In this document: positions 37,901 through 42,906 of the stretch, piece by piece | Layout of the letters: every line of letters starts with the position of its first letter | Position numbering within the stretch: position 1 is the first letter of the stretch | Assembly (NCBI GenBank): GCA_963971575.1 | Contig: OZ020616.1 | Span: 4,670,924-4,734,923 of the forward strand | DNA from: Liopterus haemorrhoidalis | Taxonomy: Eukaryota; Arthropoda; Insecta; Coleoptera; Dytiscidae | Length of the DNA: 64,000 nucleotides | Direction of reading: 5' to 3' | Position numbers and translations under genes: made by a program | The notes under the pieces: model-generated | Told to the model about the DNA's origin: nothing | What the model saw: the letters and a program-made list of their open reading frames with translations, nothing else | Database searches by the model: none

Positions 37901-40900
37901 TATGTTCTATTTACATTTGTTACGTTCTTTTTTTTGTAATATTAACCTACAAGTCTGTTACGTAGAACGGTTTATTATCATCAGATGCAAACGAAAAGTA
38001 ATTTTAGCGTACTCATGAAATTTACACTTGCAGCTAGCGGCAATAAACTGTTTGACTGGAAATAATATTTGAATATTCATTATTCGAAACAAAATTGTAT
38101 CTAACATCTGAAATTCAAAAATTTCTATTCGAATAATAAAAAATTTGACTCTTTATCATTGCTTTCCGATATAATTTAGTGAGTTCAGCAAGCAAGCTCG
38201 GAGCGTTCGAGAAAAGGTCTAAACGCGTTTATTCGAGCGGTCTGGAGTTACACAGTGTGACTCGAAACACTTCGCGTTTGCTTCCCGAACCCGCTATGTC
38301 AATGTGACACCAGGCGAAAAATTAAAGTAAATTGTATAAAAAGTATTAAAAGAACACGACACATTTCTAAAGACAAAAATTTCTGATGATTCTTAAAGTC
38401 CATTTACCGTAACTATGAAATGACGCCACAGTTGCAAAACTCACCTTGTTGCCAATTCGTAAACTGTCAAAAAAATTTAGGTTATATCGAACAACCAGGT
38501 TTACACCTAAATGTCAACCTGACAAATAACGATTGAACACTCCAATTTCAAACTGGCAACATTGAAAAAACGTACCAAAATTAAATAAATAAATGTACTA
38601 ACTGAGTTATGGATTGATGTTGATTAAAACATATCATAACGTTGGTACTTAAATTAACCAAGTGTGACGTCATCTCATATTTATTGTGCATGGAGTTTAT
38701 ACATTGAAATTTATTATTATTTTTTAAATACTACATTACACACTTAATATAATATAAACCATAAATTTCGCAACAAATCGGTTAGAAAGAACTGCTGCGC
38801 ATCATAATTTACATTAATTCCTTTCCTCCATAGGAAATATAGGCTTTCAATATATTTTTAGAAGTTGTTCGATATAACCTAACTTTTTTTGACACTTTAC
38901 GAACAAGGTGAGTTTTTCAACTGTGACGTCATTTCAAAGTTACGGTAAATGGACTTTACAGGCTCTTTGTATGAAACGCCGTACCTTGAATAACTGTTTT
39001 ATTTTAAGAGATAGAAAAAATTGTTCAGTTAAACTGGATAAAAGCGCCTACTTAAGGACTATAATAAGAATTCTACATCACTTCCGGTTTCAGCGTAAAT
39101 AGTTTCAACTTTTTATCTAGCACGGGGAATCGGTACTTTAGTTTTTTTTTCTTGAAAGTAAATTAAGTCAACTTTACAAGGAGATCAAAATATCATACTG
39201 GCGCCCATTTATTTACAAAATAGTAAATAACATAAATCGTACAAAGTTAAACATGGCAAGCTTTGAAAATGATTTTGTTACATAAAAGAATCAAATAAAA
39301 CCTGCAAATTTTCTTGCTTGTTAGTACGAGTTTGATATTAAAAGTGATAATATCAAATCGTTTGCAATTATGGCTTACGTACGTTATTCAAATAAAGAAA
39401 TGACAGATATGGTTCTGACATTCGGGGAATGTCAAATAAATTCTGTTAGGGCTTAGAAACTCTACCAAGAAAGACATCCTGAAGGTATAGATTAGAAAAC
39501 TTAGAACATAGGGTAAGAACAGCCATCAGTGAAATTCAAGGGTATACCGTTTTAAATGTAATGGAGTTTTTATTACGAATGAGAAAATGCGTGGATAATA
39601 ACGTCATATTGAATATTTGTAAATTTTCCTAACTTTAGTCATATTTTGTTTTATGGTTTTTCCTACTTACATAATGTTATACAAGGTGTCTCAAAAGAAA
39701 TTTTATATTTAGTGGATCGATTAAAAAAAAAGTAAGCCGTATATAGAAAAAATGTTTATTAATTATTAAAATACACTTTTTGGGGATTTATTTCTTAATA
39801 ATAATATCGTCTAAATGTAGACCCTCGCGTTCTCGGCACTCATTTAATCGAACAGTAAAATTACTTATGACGTCTCGGCAGGTGGACTCAGGGATGGCTG
39901 CCATTTCGTGACGGATATTTTCTTTCAAATGCGCAAGTGAAGTCGGTTTATTGGCGTAAACTTTAGATTTAAGATAACCCCATAGGAAAAAGTCCATAGG
40001 GGTTAAATCTGGACTGCGTGGAGGCCAATTTATGTCACCTCTCCGGGAGATCAATTTACCTGAGAAAATTTCACGAACACGTGGCAGAGACATATTTGAC
40101 GTGTGTGAAGTTGCTCCGTCCTGTTGGAACCATGTTCTTTGGTTATAGCCAGGAAAGTTTTGCAGTTCAGGTACCAAGAAGTTGTCTAACATCTCCACGA
40201 GTTGTCTGAATTCACTGTAACTGCACGCCCCCTTTCGTCTTCAAAAAAGTAAGGGCCGATAATTCCTCGCGCCGACATCGCAGCCCATACGGTCACTTTA
40301 GGCGAATGTAGGGGTTTCTGATGTTTGCGTTTCGGATTCGTTGCACTCCAGTAGCGGCAGTTCTGCTTATTTACGTGGCCATTATGATGAAAATGAGCTT
40401 CATCCGAAAACAAAATGTTGGTAAACGTTGAAAATCGCTCAATCACCTGATTTACGAAATTAAGCCTCTGACTGGCATCTTGGGGCTTTAATTCTTGCAC
40501 CAATTGAATTTTGTAGGGGGTGCAGCCTTAGGTCTTTGTGCATAATGCGATGTAATGATGATCTATGCACATTTAAAGTACTTGCGCGCTTCCGAATTGA
40601 AAGGTTCGGGTCGTCACGAACAGACTGATTAACATTCTCCACGTTTTCTACCGTTCTTGATGACCTAGGTCGCCCGGATTTTGATTTATCCAGCGTTGTA
40701 CCAGTCTCTTCAAACTTTTTAACCCAATGTCGAATGAGAGGAATGCTTGGCGTATCATTTAAGTGGCGAAAACCTCGAATACTGCAGAATTTTCTACGCG
40801 CTACAGTCGCCGAATCACCGTTTTTGTAAAACTCTCGCACGCATAACGCGCGGTCTGCTCCCGAGAAACGCTCCATAGCGACTAAATTCCCAAGAGCCAG

Positions 40901-42509
40901 GCTACCGATTGACATAACCCCCGCGCTCCTCGGATACGTTGCGTTCACGCAGTAAGCTAAATAAATATAAAATTTCTTTTGAGACACCTTGTATCTTTTT
41001 ATAATTTTGTTTCTACGATTTTTATGTTATTTATTATTTTGTAGATAAATGGTCGCCATTTTGAAATGTTTGAAATTAAAGCATGATATTTTGATATCAT
41101 TGTAAAGCTGATTTAATTAACTTTCAAGAGAGAAAACATAAATAAATAAATAAATAAAGTACCGATTACCTATGCTAGATAAAATGTTGAAACAATTTCC
41201 GCTGAAAAATGGTGCAGAATTCTTATTATAATACTTAAGACTATAGAAGAATTTTTTGTATCTCTTAAAATAAAGGAGTTATTTGAGGTGGGGCGTTTCA
41301 AACAACCACCATGTATATGAACTGTATAAAAACGACTGCTTACCAGCAAATCACAGGTATAGATTTTTGTGCGAAAAATTTTTGAAAAATGTTTTTCCTA
41401 GTTTAAAAATAGACTTAGGGCCGATTTCTGAACACTTAGTTAACTATAACCAAATGGTTAGAAAATGTTTGCCATGGTTACTTATGGAATTGTTATATTG
41501 TAACCGAGTTTAATCAAAATATTAAACTCGGTTAAGCTTTAAGAAACCGGCCCTTAGTGATACAGCAAATACTTTTTATATATAGACCGGGAGCTCATGA
41601 CATTTTTGGTCTCCGATTTCATACAGTATGCCTTTTGGAGGAGAGAATATTTACCCTGTGACAACAAAAAAGGGATGGTACTAAACCCCTGCACGCTTTC
41701 CGGTCATAGGGAAAATTGCATTTCCACTTGCACAAAATTTTTGTGTTTTTCTCTGATTTAATATTGCTTGCCCTTTTGTCAAAAGAAAATTATAACAAAT
41801 TTAAAGTCTTTTAATTATAGGCATGCTGTATGAAAACGCGGAAAATCATATTTTTTTATTACAAGATCACATGACCGTTTGAGCCCTTTGGGACCCTCCG
41901 AATCGCATGCATATATTTAAAAGACTTTAAATTTGTTATAACTTTTTTTTGACAAAAGGGCAAGCAATATTAAATCAGAGAAAAGCACAAAAATTTTGTG
42001 TTTAAGTGGAAATGCAATTTTCCCTATGACCGGCAAGCGTGCAGGGGTTTAGTACCATCCCTTTTTTGTTGTCACAGGGTAAATATTCTCTCCTCCAAAA
42101 GGCATGCTGTATGAAATCGGAGAACAAAAACTGTCATGAGCTCCCGGTCTAATAGGCAGAGTATCAGAAAGTTAATGACAATGTTTTTAATTCAATTAAT
42201 TGTCAAAAATAATTAATGTAACATTTATCACTTTAATTTTCAGCTTGTTTGGCCTCATTACGTCCAGTAGTAGTTGTCGAACTTTTCGGTCTGGAAAAAC
42301 TGACTACTGCATTTGGTCTACAAATGATTTTTATGGGTCTGGGTACCTCATTAGGTACTGTTTTTGGTGGACTGATTTTTGACAATACTCAGAAATTCGA
42401 AGGCTGTTTTTATTTATCTGGTATTTCTTTGGTTATCAGTGGATTTATGTTAATATTTGTAAAAAATGTTAGACAATGGGAAATTCGAAAAGGCATTTTT
42501 CCAGAGTAA
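13781..42509 (+). CDS. Gene B: monocarboxylate transporter-like protein (SLC16 family), complete
   Basis: Eight exons (13781-14015, 22066-22209, 23805-23993, 27226-27556, 29778-30095, 34458-34654, 36183-36371, 42244-42509) join in phase to 1869 bases: 622 residues and a stop. The start is the ATG of [16 protein letters not shown] follows at residues 21-26, the usual distance for SLC16. [11 protein letters not shown] (about residue 145) is the second family motif. Exons 4-5 encode the long cytosolic loop with a Cys cluster (GCCAWCPC), an acidic Ser stretch ([13 protein letters not shown]) and [10 protein letters not shown], shared with gene A. Exons 6-8 carry helices 7-12. The predicted role is plasma-membrane transport of a small organic acid or similar solute; the substrate is unknown. 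The introns total about 27 kb and are mostly transposons. It is the tandem paralogue of gene A. Confidence 0.93.
14049..14561. mobile_element. hAT-type element, 3'-truncated
   Basis: It begins CAGCGGTTCTTAAACTGTGG and continues as the reverse complement of the complete element at 57765-58364. The match stops near CCTAGGGTTGG, where a SINE-like sequence begins, so the last roughly 80 bp and the second end are missing. Confidence 0.8.
14562..14792 (-). mobile_element. tRNA-derived SINE-like sequence
   Basis: The minus strand starts AGTAGTGGCCAAACGG (A-box-like) and about 90 bases on has TAGTGGTTCGATTCTC (B-box-like). This is the layout of an RNA polymerase III tRNA head, with an unrelated roughly 130-bp body behind. 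It abuts the truncated hAT element. No target duplication was found, so the ends are approximate. Confidence 0.45.
14839..14997. mobile_element. hAT-type MITE with perfect 8-bp target duplication
   Basis: CTTTAGTG stands on both sides (14831-14838 and 14998-15005). The inner ends are CAG...AATTAAGC and GCTTAATTCGCCACTG. The interior has a 13-base G run. It is 159 bp and too short to code. Confidence 0.88.
15134..15611. mobile_element. pogo-like non-autonomous element
   Basis: The ends CAGTGAAACCTCGATATAAC and its inverse (GTTATATCGAGGTTCCATTG) are flanked by TA, as in the pogo branch of Tc1/mariner. Inside, 15320-15441 can be read [19 protein letters not shown], then SSEYE and a stop, a possible transposase C-terminus. 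Confidence 0.85.
15614..16028. other. Gene B intron 1, microsatellite and GC-rich patch
   Basis: Bases 15665-15715 hold a degenerate tandem of TTTGTATTTCAAT. Bases 15720-15940 are GC-richer, with CGGCGAGAT three times, and look like transposon debris. No gene is supported. Confidence 0.45.
16029..16710 (+). repeat. Repeat family R2, copy 2
   Basis: It starts ACCGACCGCCAACA and has a CTGT microsatellite at 16150-16205. It reaches GATGGCGGTCGGT at 16530, and a further 180-bp unit ends with the same text at 16710. The doubled end resembles copy 3, where the end unit is also repeated. Confidence 0.8.
16711..17128. other. Gene B intron 1, nothing recognised
   Basis: AT-rich, with no repeat match, open frame or inverted ends that I can support. 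Confidence 0.4.
17129..17430 (-). pseudogene. pogo/Tigger-type transposase C-terminal relic
   Basis: CCGTATTTTTCGGACCATAA at 17130 resembles a known transposon end. Leading to it on the minus strand is [17 protein letters not shown], then (after a frameshift) [20 protein letters not shown] and [10 protein letters not shown]. This fits the tail of DDE_1 transposases. The catalytic core is not present. Confidence 0.55.
17431..18083. other. Gene B intron 1, nothing recognised
   Basis: No supported gene or complete repeat was found. Reading frames here are short and lack known motifs. Confidence 0.4.
18084..18986 (-). mobile_element. hAT element with perfect 8-bp target duplication
   Basis: CTGTAATG stands on both sides (18076-18083 and 18987-18994). 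The inverted ends are CAGGGGGCGGCAAC and, at the right, GTTGCCGACCCCTG. It is 903 bp. It contains the C-terminal piece of a hAT transposase at 18348-18617, so it is an internally deleted copy. Confidence 0.93.
18348..18617 (-). pseudogene. hAT transposase C-terminal (dimerisation) fragment
   Basis: 89 residues with [20 protein letters not shown], then [20 protein letters not shown]. This is the hAT dimerisation signature as seen in ZBED/GTF2IRD2-like proteins. The BED finger and catalytic RNase H-like domain are missing. Confidence 0.85.
18987..19687. other. Gene B intron 1, between two hAT elements
   Basis: ACAGGGGCAGCGCTAGCAGG at 19498 looks like a further transposon end without a partner. 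Otherwise nothing was recognised. Confidence 0.4.
19688..20494. mobile_element. hAT-type element with perfect 8-bp target duplication
   Basis: GACAGGAC stands on both sides (19680-19687 and 20495-20502). The ends are CAGTGATGGGCG and CGCCCATCACTG. Subterminal regions are rich in repeated GTAAAC/GTTTAC words, a common hAT transposase-binding pattern. It is non-coding. Confidence 0.92.
20701..20764. repeat. Perfect 31-bp palindrome with 2-base spacer
   Basis: The left arm 20701-20731 (CGCGGCAGACCATATACATC...) is exactly complementary to 20734-20764. The arm itself contains a smaller inverted repeat (ATATACA-TCC-TGTATAT). Confidence 0.9.
20858..21819 (-). repeat. Repeat family R3, copy 1 (with tRNA-like module)
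   Basis: In family orientation (minus strand) it starts TTTTTTAGGGTTTTGTAGG, then has a CTGT microsatellite (CAGA on the + strand at 21712-21769), TTCGGTAAAAATTGTAGCC, and a tRNA-like module at 21145-21232. It ends near CTTCACATCAAA. Related copies are at 24693, 34870 and 63437. Confidence 0.85.
21145..21232 (-). ncRNA. tRNA-like module in R3 copy 1
   Basis: The minus strand reads GATAGCGTAATGGGTTAGAGC (A-box-like), CTGGTGTCGTAAGC (anticodon-arm-like, nearest to tRNA-Thr CGT) and GTTTCGAGTTCGAGTAC (B-box-like), followed by TTTTATTTTTTC. The stems are imperfect, so it is a derived sequence and not a working tRNA. Confidence 0.5.
22066..22209 (+). CDS. Gene B exon 2 (helices 3-4)
   Basis: It lies between TTTTTTCAG and GTAGCT and encodes [20 protein letters not shown], then [15 protein letters not shown]. 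It aligns with the second half of gene A's first visible exon. It enters and leaves in phase 1. Confidence 0.93.
22233..23567. mobile_element. TA-flanked element with GGGGAAATG ends
   Basis: The left end GGGGAAATGAGCATATGATG and the right end CGTCATAGGCACATTTCCCC are inverted relatives. TA stands at 22231-22232 and 23568-23569. The motif CCTATGATGGCA recurs inside in both orientations (about 22390-22455 and 23160-23205). It is 1335 bp, of which 406 bp is a nested MITE-A. It begins 23 bp after gene B exon 2. Confidence 0.75.
22664..23069. mobile_element. MITE-A copy 6, nested
   Basis: A complete copy with TA flanks inside the element 22233-23567, so it is the younger insertion. Confidence 0.92.
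23805..23993 (+). CDS. Gene B exon 3 (SLC16 motif 2)
   Basis: The acceptor is ATGTTTTAG and the donor GTAAGT. It encodes [17 protein letters not shown], then [18 protein letters not shown], and [18 protein letters not shown]. The 3' border lies inside helix 6, about 11 codons earlier than the equivalent gene A intron. Confidence 0.93.
24213..24490. repeat. 150-bp tandem duplication
   Basis: TTTTTAATTTTTGGGGTTTT, then CCATAAC, AAAAAAATGCATTTAGATA and TTGTCTTCTTAT appears twice, 150 bases apart (units from about 24213 and 24363). Confidence 0.75.
24693..25810 (-). repeat. Repeat family R3, copy 2, nested in the Harbinger element
   Basis: It has the same layout as copy 1, with a CAGA tract at 25666-25755 and a different tRNA-like module at 25111-25195. 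It extends further than copy 1 in the middle (24850-25000) and there matches copy 3. Confidence 0.85.
25111..25195 (-). ncRNA. tRNA-like module in R3 copy 2
   Basis: The minus strand reads CTCGTGGCGTGGTTGGAT (A-box-like), TTGTCGTACGCTTAATAAT and CTAGGTTTCGAATCCTG (B-box-like), then TTTTATTTATTTTTTTTT. It is unlike the modules of copies 1 and 3. It is degenerate, and its isotype is unassigned. Confidence 0.4.
26150..26269 (-). pseudogene. Harbinger nuclease N-terminal relic
   Basis: 39 residues from an ATG: an acidic start ([15 protein letters not shown]), then [19 protein letters not shown], then a stop. In the same frame after the stop come FINRFRLA and HQIF. The RP-x-WDE...F-RFRL order matches the beginning of insect HARBI1-like nucleases. 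The catalytic part is missing. Confidence 0.7.
26754..27225. other. End of gene B intron 3
   Basis: AT-rich, with no repeat or gene recognised. It ends AATATTTACAG. Confidence 0.4.
27226..27556 (+). CDS. Gene B exon 4 (end of helix 6 and loop)
   Basis: It encodes [18 protein letters not shown], then a hydrophilic loop with [15 protein letters not shown] and an acidic serine stretch ([14 protein letters not shown]), ending SRMSRYSR. The donor is GTGAGT. The Cys cluster (four Cys in seven residues) is not in gene A and could be palmitoylated or bind metal; that is only a guess. Confidence 0.9.
27582..27703. repeat. Repeat shared with 4978-5098
   Basis: GTAGATGGCGCTGCGA, then CATCAAATTAAAGTTTATA and a run to TTTGACGTTTC match the gene A intron sequence closely. 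It joins directly onto repeat R2. Confidence 0.7.
28494..28900. mobile_element. MITE-A copy 7, inserted in R2
   Basis: A complete 407-bp copy with both inverted ends. The TA expected on the right of the whole insertion stands at 29180-29181, not only at 28901-28902; see the following segment. Confidence 0.92.
28903..29168. repeat. 266-bp segment between two copies of GGAACAGACTGTA
   Basis: GGAACAGACTGTA at 28890-28902 and 29169-29181 flanks this AT-rich stretch as a 13-bp direct repeat. The sequence ends CAGGGACGTAGCCA, like a transposon end also seen at 34053. It is either an insertion into the MITE end or part of a composite unit. Confidence 0.65.
29372..29743. mobile_element. MITE with CCCAGCAAACATT ends
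   Basis: CCCAGCAAACATT at 29372 is inverted at 29731-29743 (AATGTTTGCTGGG). The interior has many GGCCAGTA/TACTGGCCC words in both directions. It is 372 bp and ends 34 bp before gene B exon 5, close to the branch-site region. The target duplication is unclear. Confidence 0.72.
29778..30095 (+). CDS. Gene B exon 5 (cytosolic loop)
   Basis: The acceptor is TTTTTCAG and the donor GTAAGT. It encodes a basic, Cys-containing stretch ([19 protein letters not shown]), then [18 protein letters not shown], a Lys/Arg-rich part and [20 protein letters not shown] and MSVTR align with gene A. It is the basic half of the loop before helix 7. Confidence 0.9.
30096..30467. other. Gene B intron 5 start, degenerate short repeats
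   Basis: TGCTCACACGAAAA-like words recur at about 30150, 30197, 30225, 30263 and 30280. Nothing coding was found. Confidence 0.5.
30563..30908 (-). pseudogene. Mariner transposase, C-terminal half
   Basis: It encodes [20 protein letters not shown] (the second catalytic Asp position is Glu), then [20 protein letters not shown] (third Asp kept), a frameshift, and [20 protein letters not shown]...KLPERWE. Counting from the altered residue gives the DD34D spacing. It is dead. Confidence 0.9.
30909..33179 (-). mobile_element. 5'-truncated non-LTR retrotransposon (LINE)
   Basis: GCTTA flanks it (30904-30908 and 33180-33184), a likely 5-bp target duplication. The 3' end (left side) carries an AATAAA-like signal and an ATT-repeat tail at about 30909-30925. 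The right end is truncated just before the reverse transcriptase linker, so the endonuclease is lost. It is inserted in the mariner transposase gene. Confidence 0.88.
31085..33061 (-). CDS. LINE reverse transcriptase ORF, open but 5'-truncated
   Basis: 658 open residues. The frame continues upstream to about 33162 without a proper start ([11 protein letters not shown], then [11 protein letters not shown]). Reverse transcriptase blocks in order: [84 protein letters not shown], then [13 protein letters not shown] and a C-terminal [15 protein letters not shown] region. The YADD catalytic pair is intact. The style is that of the CR1/L2/jockey side of LINEs; the clade is unresolved. The lack of stops suggests a recent insertion. 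Confidence 0.9.
   Translation of the reverse strand: MAKFNSCFPQKTIKANSNNPDRKRSNVWFDNNIKNMRTTLQNLETAFQQNPNPINRSIRNNFRTKYRKTIKYSKIKANSEYVANSTNVSKACWQVINNNRKVSKTRQNRNNTLTPDNLNTYFTTIASELINKLPASNTNPSSFMSSMSLPPNGTFSFKTVTYNVVREIINSLKSSNTKDAYGLTTNLLKEMKNVIIIPLTKAINHCISTNYFPDSLKLASVIPLFKKGDEKDPNNYRPISILPTLSKVLEKALFLQIAAYFEDKNLFNPSQFGFRSNKSTVDAILHFLNEVSVALENGEFCMASFYDLTKAFDCVCPTILLEKLSFYGFTPESCSLLESYLLNRIQYVKFNNKLSENLSLLYGVPQGSILGPLLFIIYINDLPASISTISKSILYADDSNFVLRSSDYDQLLNDTGHCFEEAKLWFISNKLSMNDDKTQNMLISCRKHIYENEACVKFLGIYVDPKLTWEQHINHLCSTLCKSIYLLRQLANSVSNPILLMAYFGLFQSHMSYGILAWGHASLSYRVFRLQRRALRIIARISYRADCRSHFVNFNIMTLPSLYIFQSLLYVHKKISDLSTYEENHSYNTRNKGNIYPKFLRLDRSKNSENYYGIKFYNTLPSKLKTQNFTNFKKVIKDILTKNPMYSISEFLEYFKQP
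33201..33852 (-). pseudogene. Mariner transposase, N-terminal half
   Basis: It begins [20 protein letters not shown], then [20 protein letters not shown], a frameshift near 33590, [37 protein letters not shown] (first catalytic Asp) and [20 protein letters not shown]...GETVNT, then a TAA. The frame then resumes RYQKQLS up to the LINE. Confidence 0.9.
33992..34457. other. End of gene B intron 5
   Basis: CAGGGACGTAGCCAGGATTT at 34054, followed by an 11-base G run, is a hAT-like end without a partner. It ends TTTTTTAG before exon 6. Confidence 0.45.
34458..34654 (+). CDS. Gene B exon 6 (helices 7-8)
   Basis: It encodes [20 protein letters not shown], then [35 protein letters not shown] and [11 protein letters not shown]. 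The donor GTAAAT is weak but in phase. It aligns with the middle of gene A's 5991-6542 exon. Confidence 0.92.
34870..35905 (+). repeat. Repeat family R3, copy 3
   Basis: In + orientation: TTTTTTTTAGGGTTTTGTAGG, a CTGT tract at 34924-34967, TTCGGTAAAAATTGTAGCC, a tRNA-like module at 35411-35481, and the end CTTCACATCAATTTT. It is reversed relative to copies 1 and 2. Confidence 0.87.
35411..35481 (+). ncRNA. tRNA-like module in R3 copy 3 (nearest tRNA-Glu)
   Basis: It reads TCCTGGTGTAGTGGTTATGA (A-box-like), TGCTGGCTTCTCACCCA (anticodon arm of tRNA-Glu CTC type) and CAGTTCGATCCGTGC (B-box-like), followed by T-runs (TTATTTTTTG). It is the best tRNA match of the three modules, but the acceptor stem does not pair well. 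Confidence 0.55.
35906..36182. other. End of gene B intron 6
   Basis: A C run (14 bases) with GGCTGCACCACTG at 36130-36153 looks like a hAT end. It finishes TTATATTTGCAG. Confidence 0.4.
36183..36371 (+). CDS. Gene B exon 7 (helices 8-10)
   Basis: It encodes [20 protein letters not shown], then [19 protein letters not shown] and [14 protein letters not shown]. The Arg of TVGR sits where SLC16 transporters keep an essential helix-8 Arg. The donor is GTAAGT. Confidence 0.92.
36658..37063. mobile_element. MITE-A copy 8, in the foldback arm
   Basis: A complete copy with TA flanks and a 3-base deletion near the right end (GTTTGGCAGACTG). The unoccupied site ACTCAGTTAGTACAT is preserved in the opposite arm of the foldback, which proves the insertion and its TA duplication. 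Confidence 0.94.
37351..37750. repeat. Tandem array, unit about 154 bp
   Basis: GGTACCTTAGTAAACTA starts at 37351, 37504 and 37659. Each unit goes on with AAACTCATAAAAGAGTATTA, and the first two also with TAGCTTGATCG. The third unit is partial. Confidence 0.9.
38199..38292. repeat. Repeat shared with 1243-1328
   Basis: GTTCGAGAAAAGGTCTAAAC, then GGTCTGGAGTTACACAGTGT and GCTTCCCGAACCC. It also contains AGCAAGCTCGGAGCG facing CGAAACACTTCGCGTTTGCT, an imperfect inverted repeat. Confidence 0.65.
38388..38965. repeat. Second inverted repeat overlapping the foldback
   Basis: About 105 bp at 38395-38505 (AAAGTCCATTTACCGTAACT, to AGGTTATATCGAACAAC) is inverted at 38868-38962. The arms differ by small indels. 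Confidence 0.8.
38966..39368. other. Gene B intron 7, nothing recognised
   Basis: AT-rich, with only short frames and no known motif. Confidence 0.4.
39369..39615 (+). pseudogene. Internally deleted transposase relic (DUF4817-type N-terminus)
   Basis: [20 protein letters not shown], then CQINSVRA, stop, [10 protein letters not shown], and after a gap [14 protein letters not shown], then [13 protein letters not shown]. The first part looks like the DUF4817 helix-turn-helix of insect mariner-like transposases; the second looks like their C-terminal end. The catalytic middle is deleted. Confidence 0.55.
39682..40991 (-). mobile_element. Mariner-like element (DD41D type), copy 2
   Basis: It has TA flanks (39680-39681 and 40992-40993). 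The 30-bp inverted ends (CAAGGTGTCTCAAAAGAAAT then TTTATATTTA, and inverse) are fully preserved, unlike copy 1. The transposase is broken. It is nearly identical to 6672-7974. Confidence 0.93.
39788..40926 (-). pseudogene. Mariner-like transposase, frameshifted copy
   Basis: Three frames together cover the protein of 6778-7905. One frameshift is at about 40517, where an extra G in GTAGGGGG gives LHPLQNS. Another lies at about 40198, where the sequence reads CACGAGTTGTCTGAATTC instead of ACATAACGCTCTAAATTC. All three catalytic Asp codons remain ([28 protein letters not shown]). Confidence 0.92.
40994..41583. other. Gene B intron 7, short repeat match
   Basis: GGAGTTATTTGAGGTGGGGC at 41274, then GTTTCAAACAACCACC, matches 20777-20811. 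Otherwise nothing was recognised. Confidence 0.45.
41584..42150. repeat. Hairpin element with arms of about 235 bp
   Basis: AGACCGGGAGCTCATGACA at 41584 is inverted at the end (TGTCATGAGCTCCCGGTCT, 42150). The arms pair to about 41820 and from about 41910, with roughly 90 bp of loop. A single arm without its partner is at 57150-57392. The hairpin ends 93 bp before the last exon of gene B. Confidence 0.9.
42244..42509 (+). CDS. Gene B exon 8 (helices 11-12, C-terminus)
   Basis: It encodes [18 protein letters not shown], then [37 protein letters not shown] and a short tail ending KGIFPE before TAA at 42507-42509. AATAAA at 42604-42609 is a suitable polyadenylation signal. Confidence 0.93.
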
Positions 42510-42906
42510 AATTTTTAAATATTATATTATCTAAATTAAGAAGATATTTTTTGTTCTTTTTCTAAGAAATTAATATTAGAATTAAGAAATATTTTTTGTT
42601 TATAATAAATTCATCAAAAACTTGGTCTAACGAGTTTTACTTTTGCAAGAAAATATTTTCCATTGTGACACCAAATATATAGTTAATAACATATTTTATT
42701 AATAAGAAAACAGAAATTATAAAGTATCTTCTACAATGTTTGTAGCGTTTTTGTAAAGTTTTTTTCTAAAAAAAAGTTAAATATAGAAACAGTTTTTATA
42801 AATGTTTATTGTTTATTTATTAAATTATTAAAATGTAAGAGCATTGTTCCATTTCTAGATATGCATTAGAGTAAATGTTATTCTGCGGATAAATATAAAA
42901 AATTTA
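42510..42906. other. Gene B 3' flank
   Basis: Presumed 3' untranslated region with AATAAA 95 bases after the stop, then AT-rich DNA up to a truncated LINE. Confidence 0.5.

Larger units (their letters stand above)
36553..38705. repeat. Large foldback element
   Basis: The left arm (36553-36657 plus 37064 to about 37180, interrupted by MITE-A) is inverted at about 38500-38705. Examples are TGAGATGACGTCACA and AACATCAATCCATAACTCAG. The centre holds three copies of a roughly 154-bp tandem unit and the 38199-38292 repeat. No open frame was found. Confidence 0.82.
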
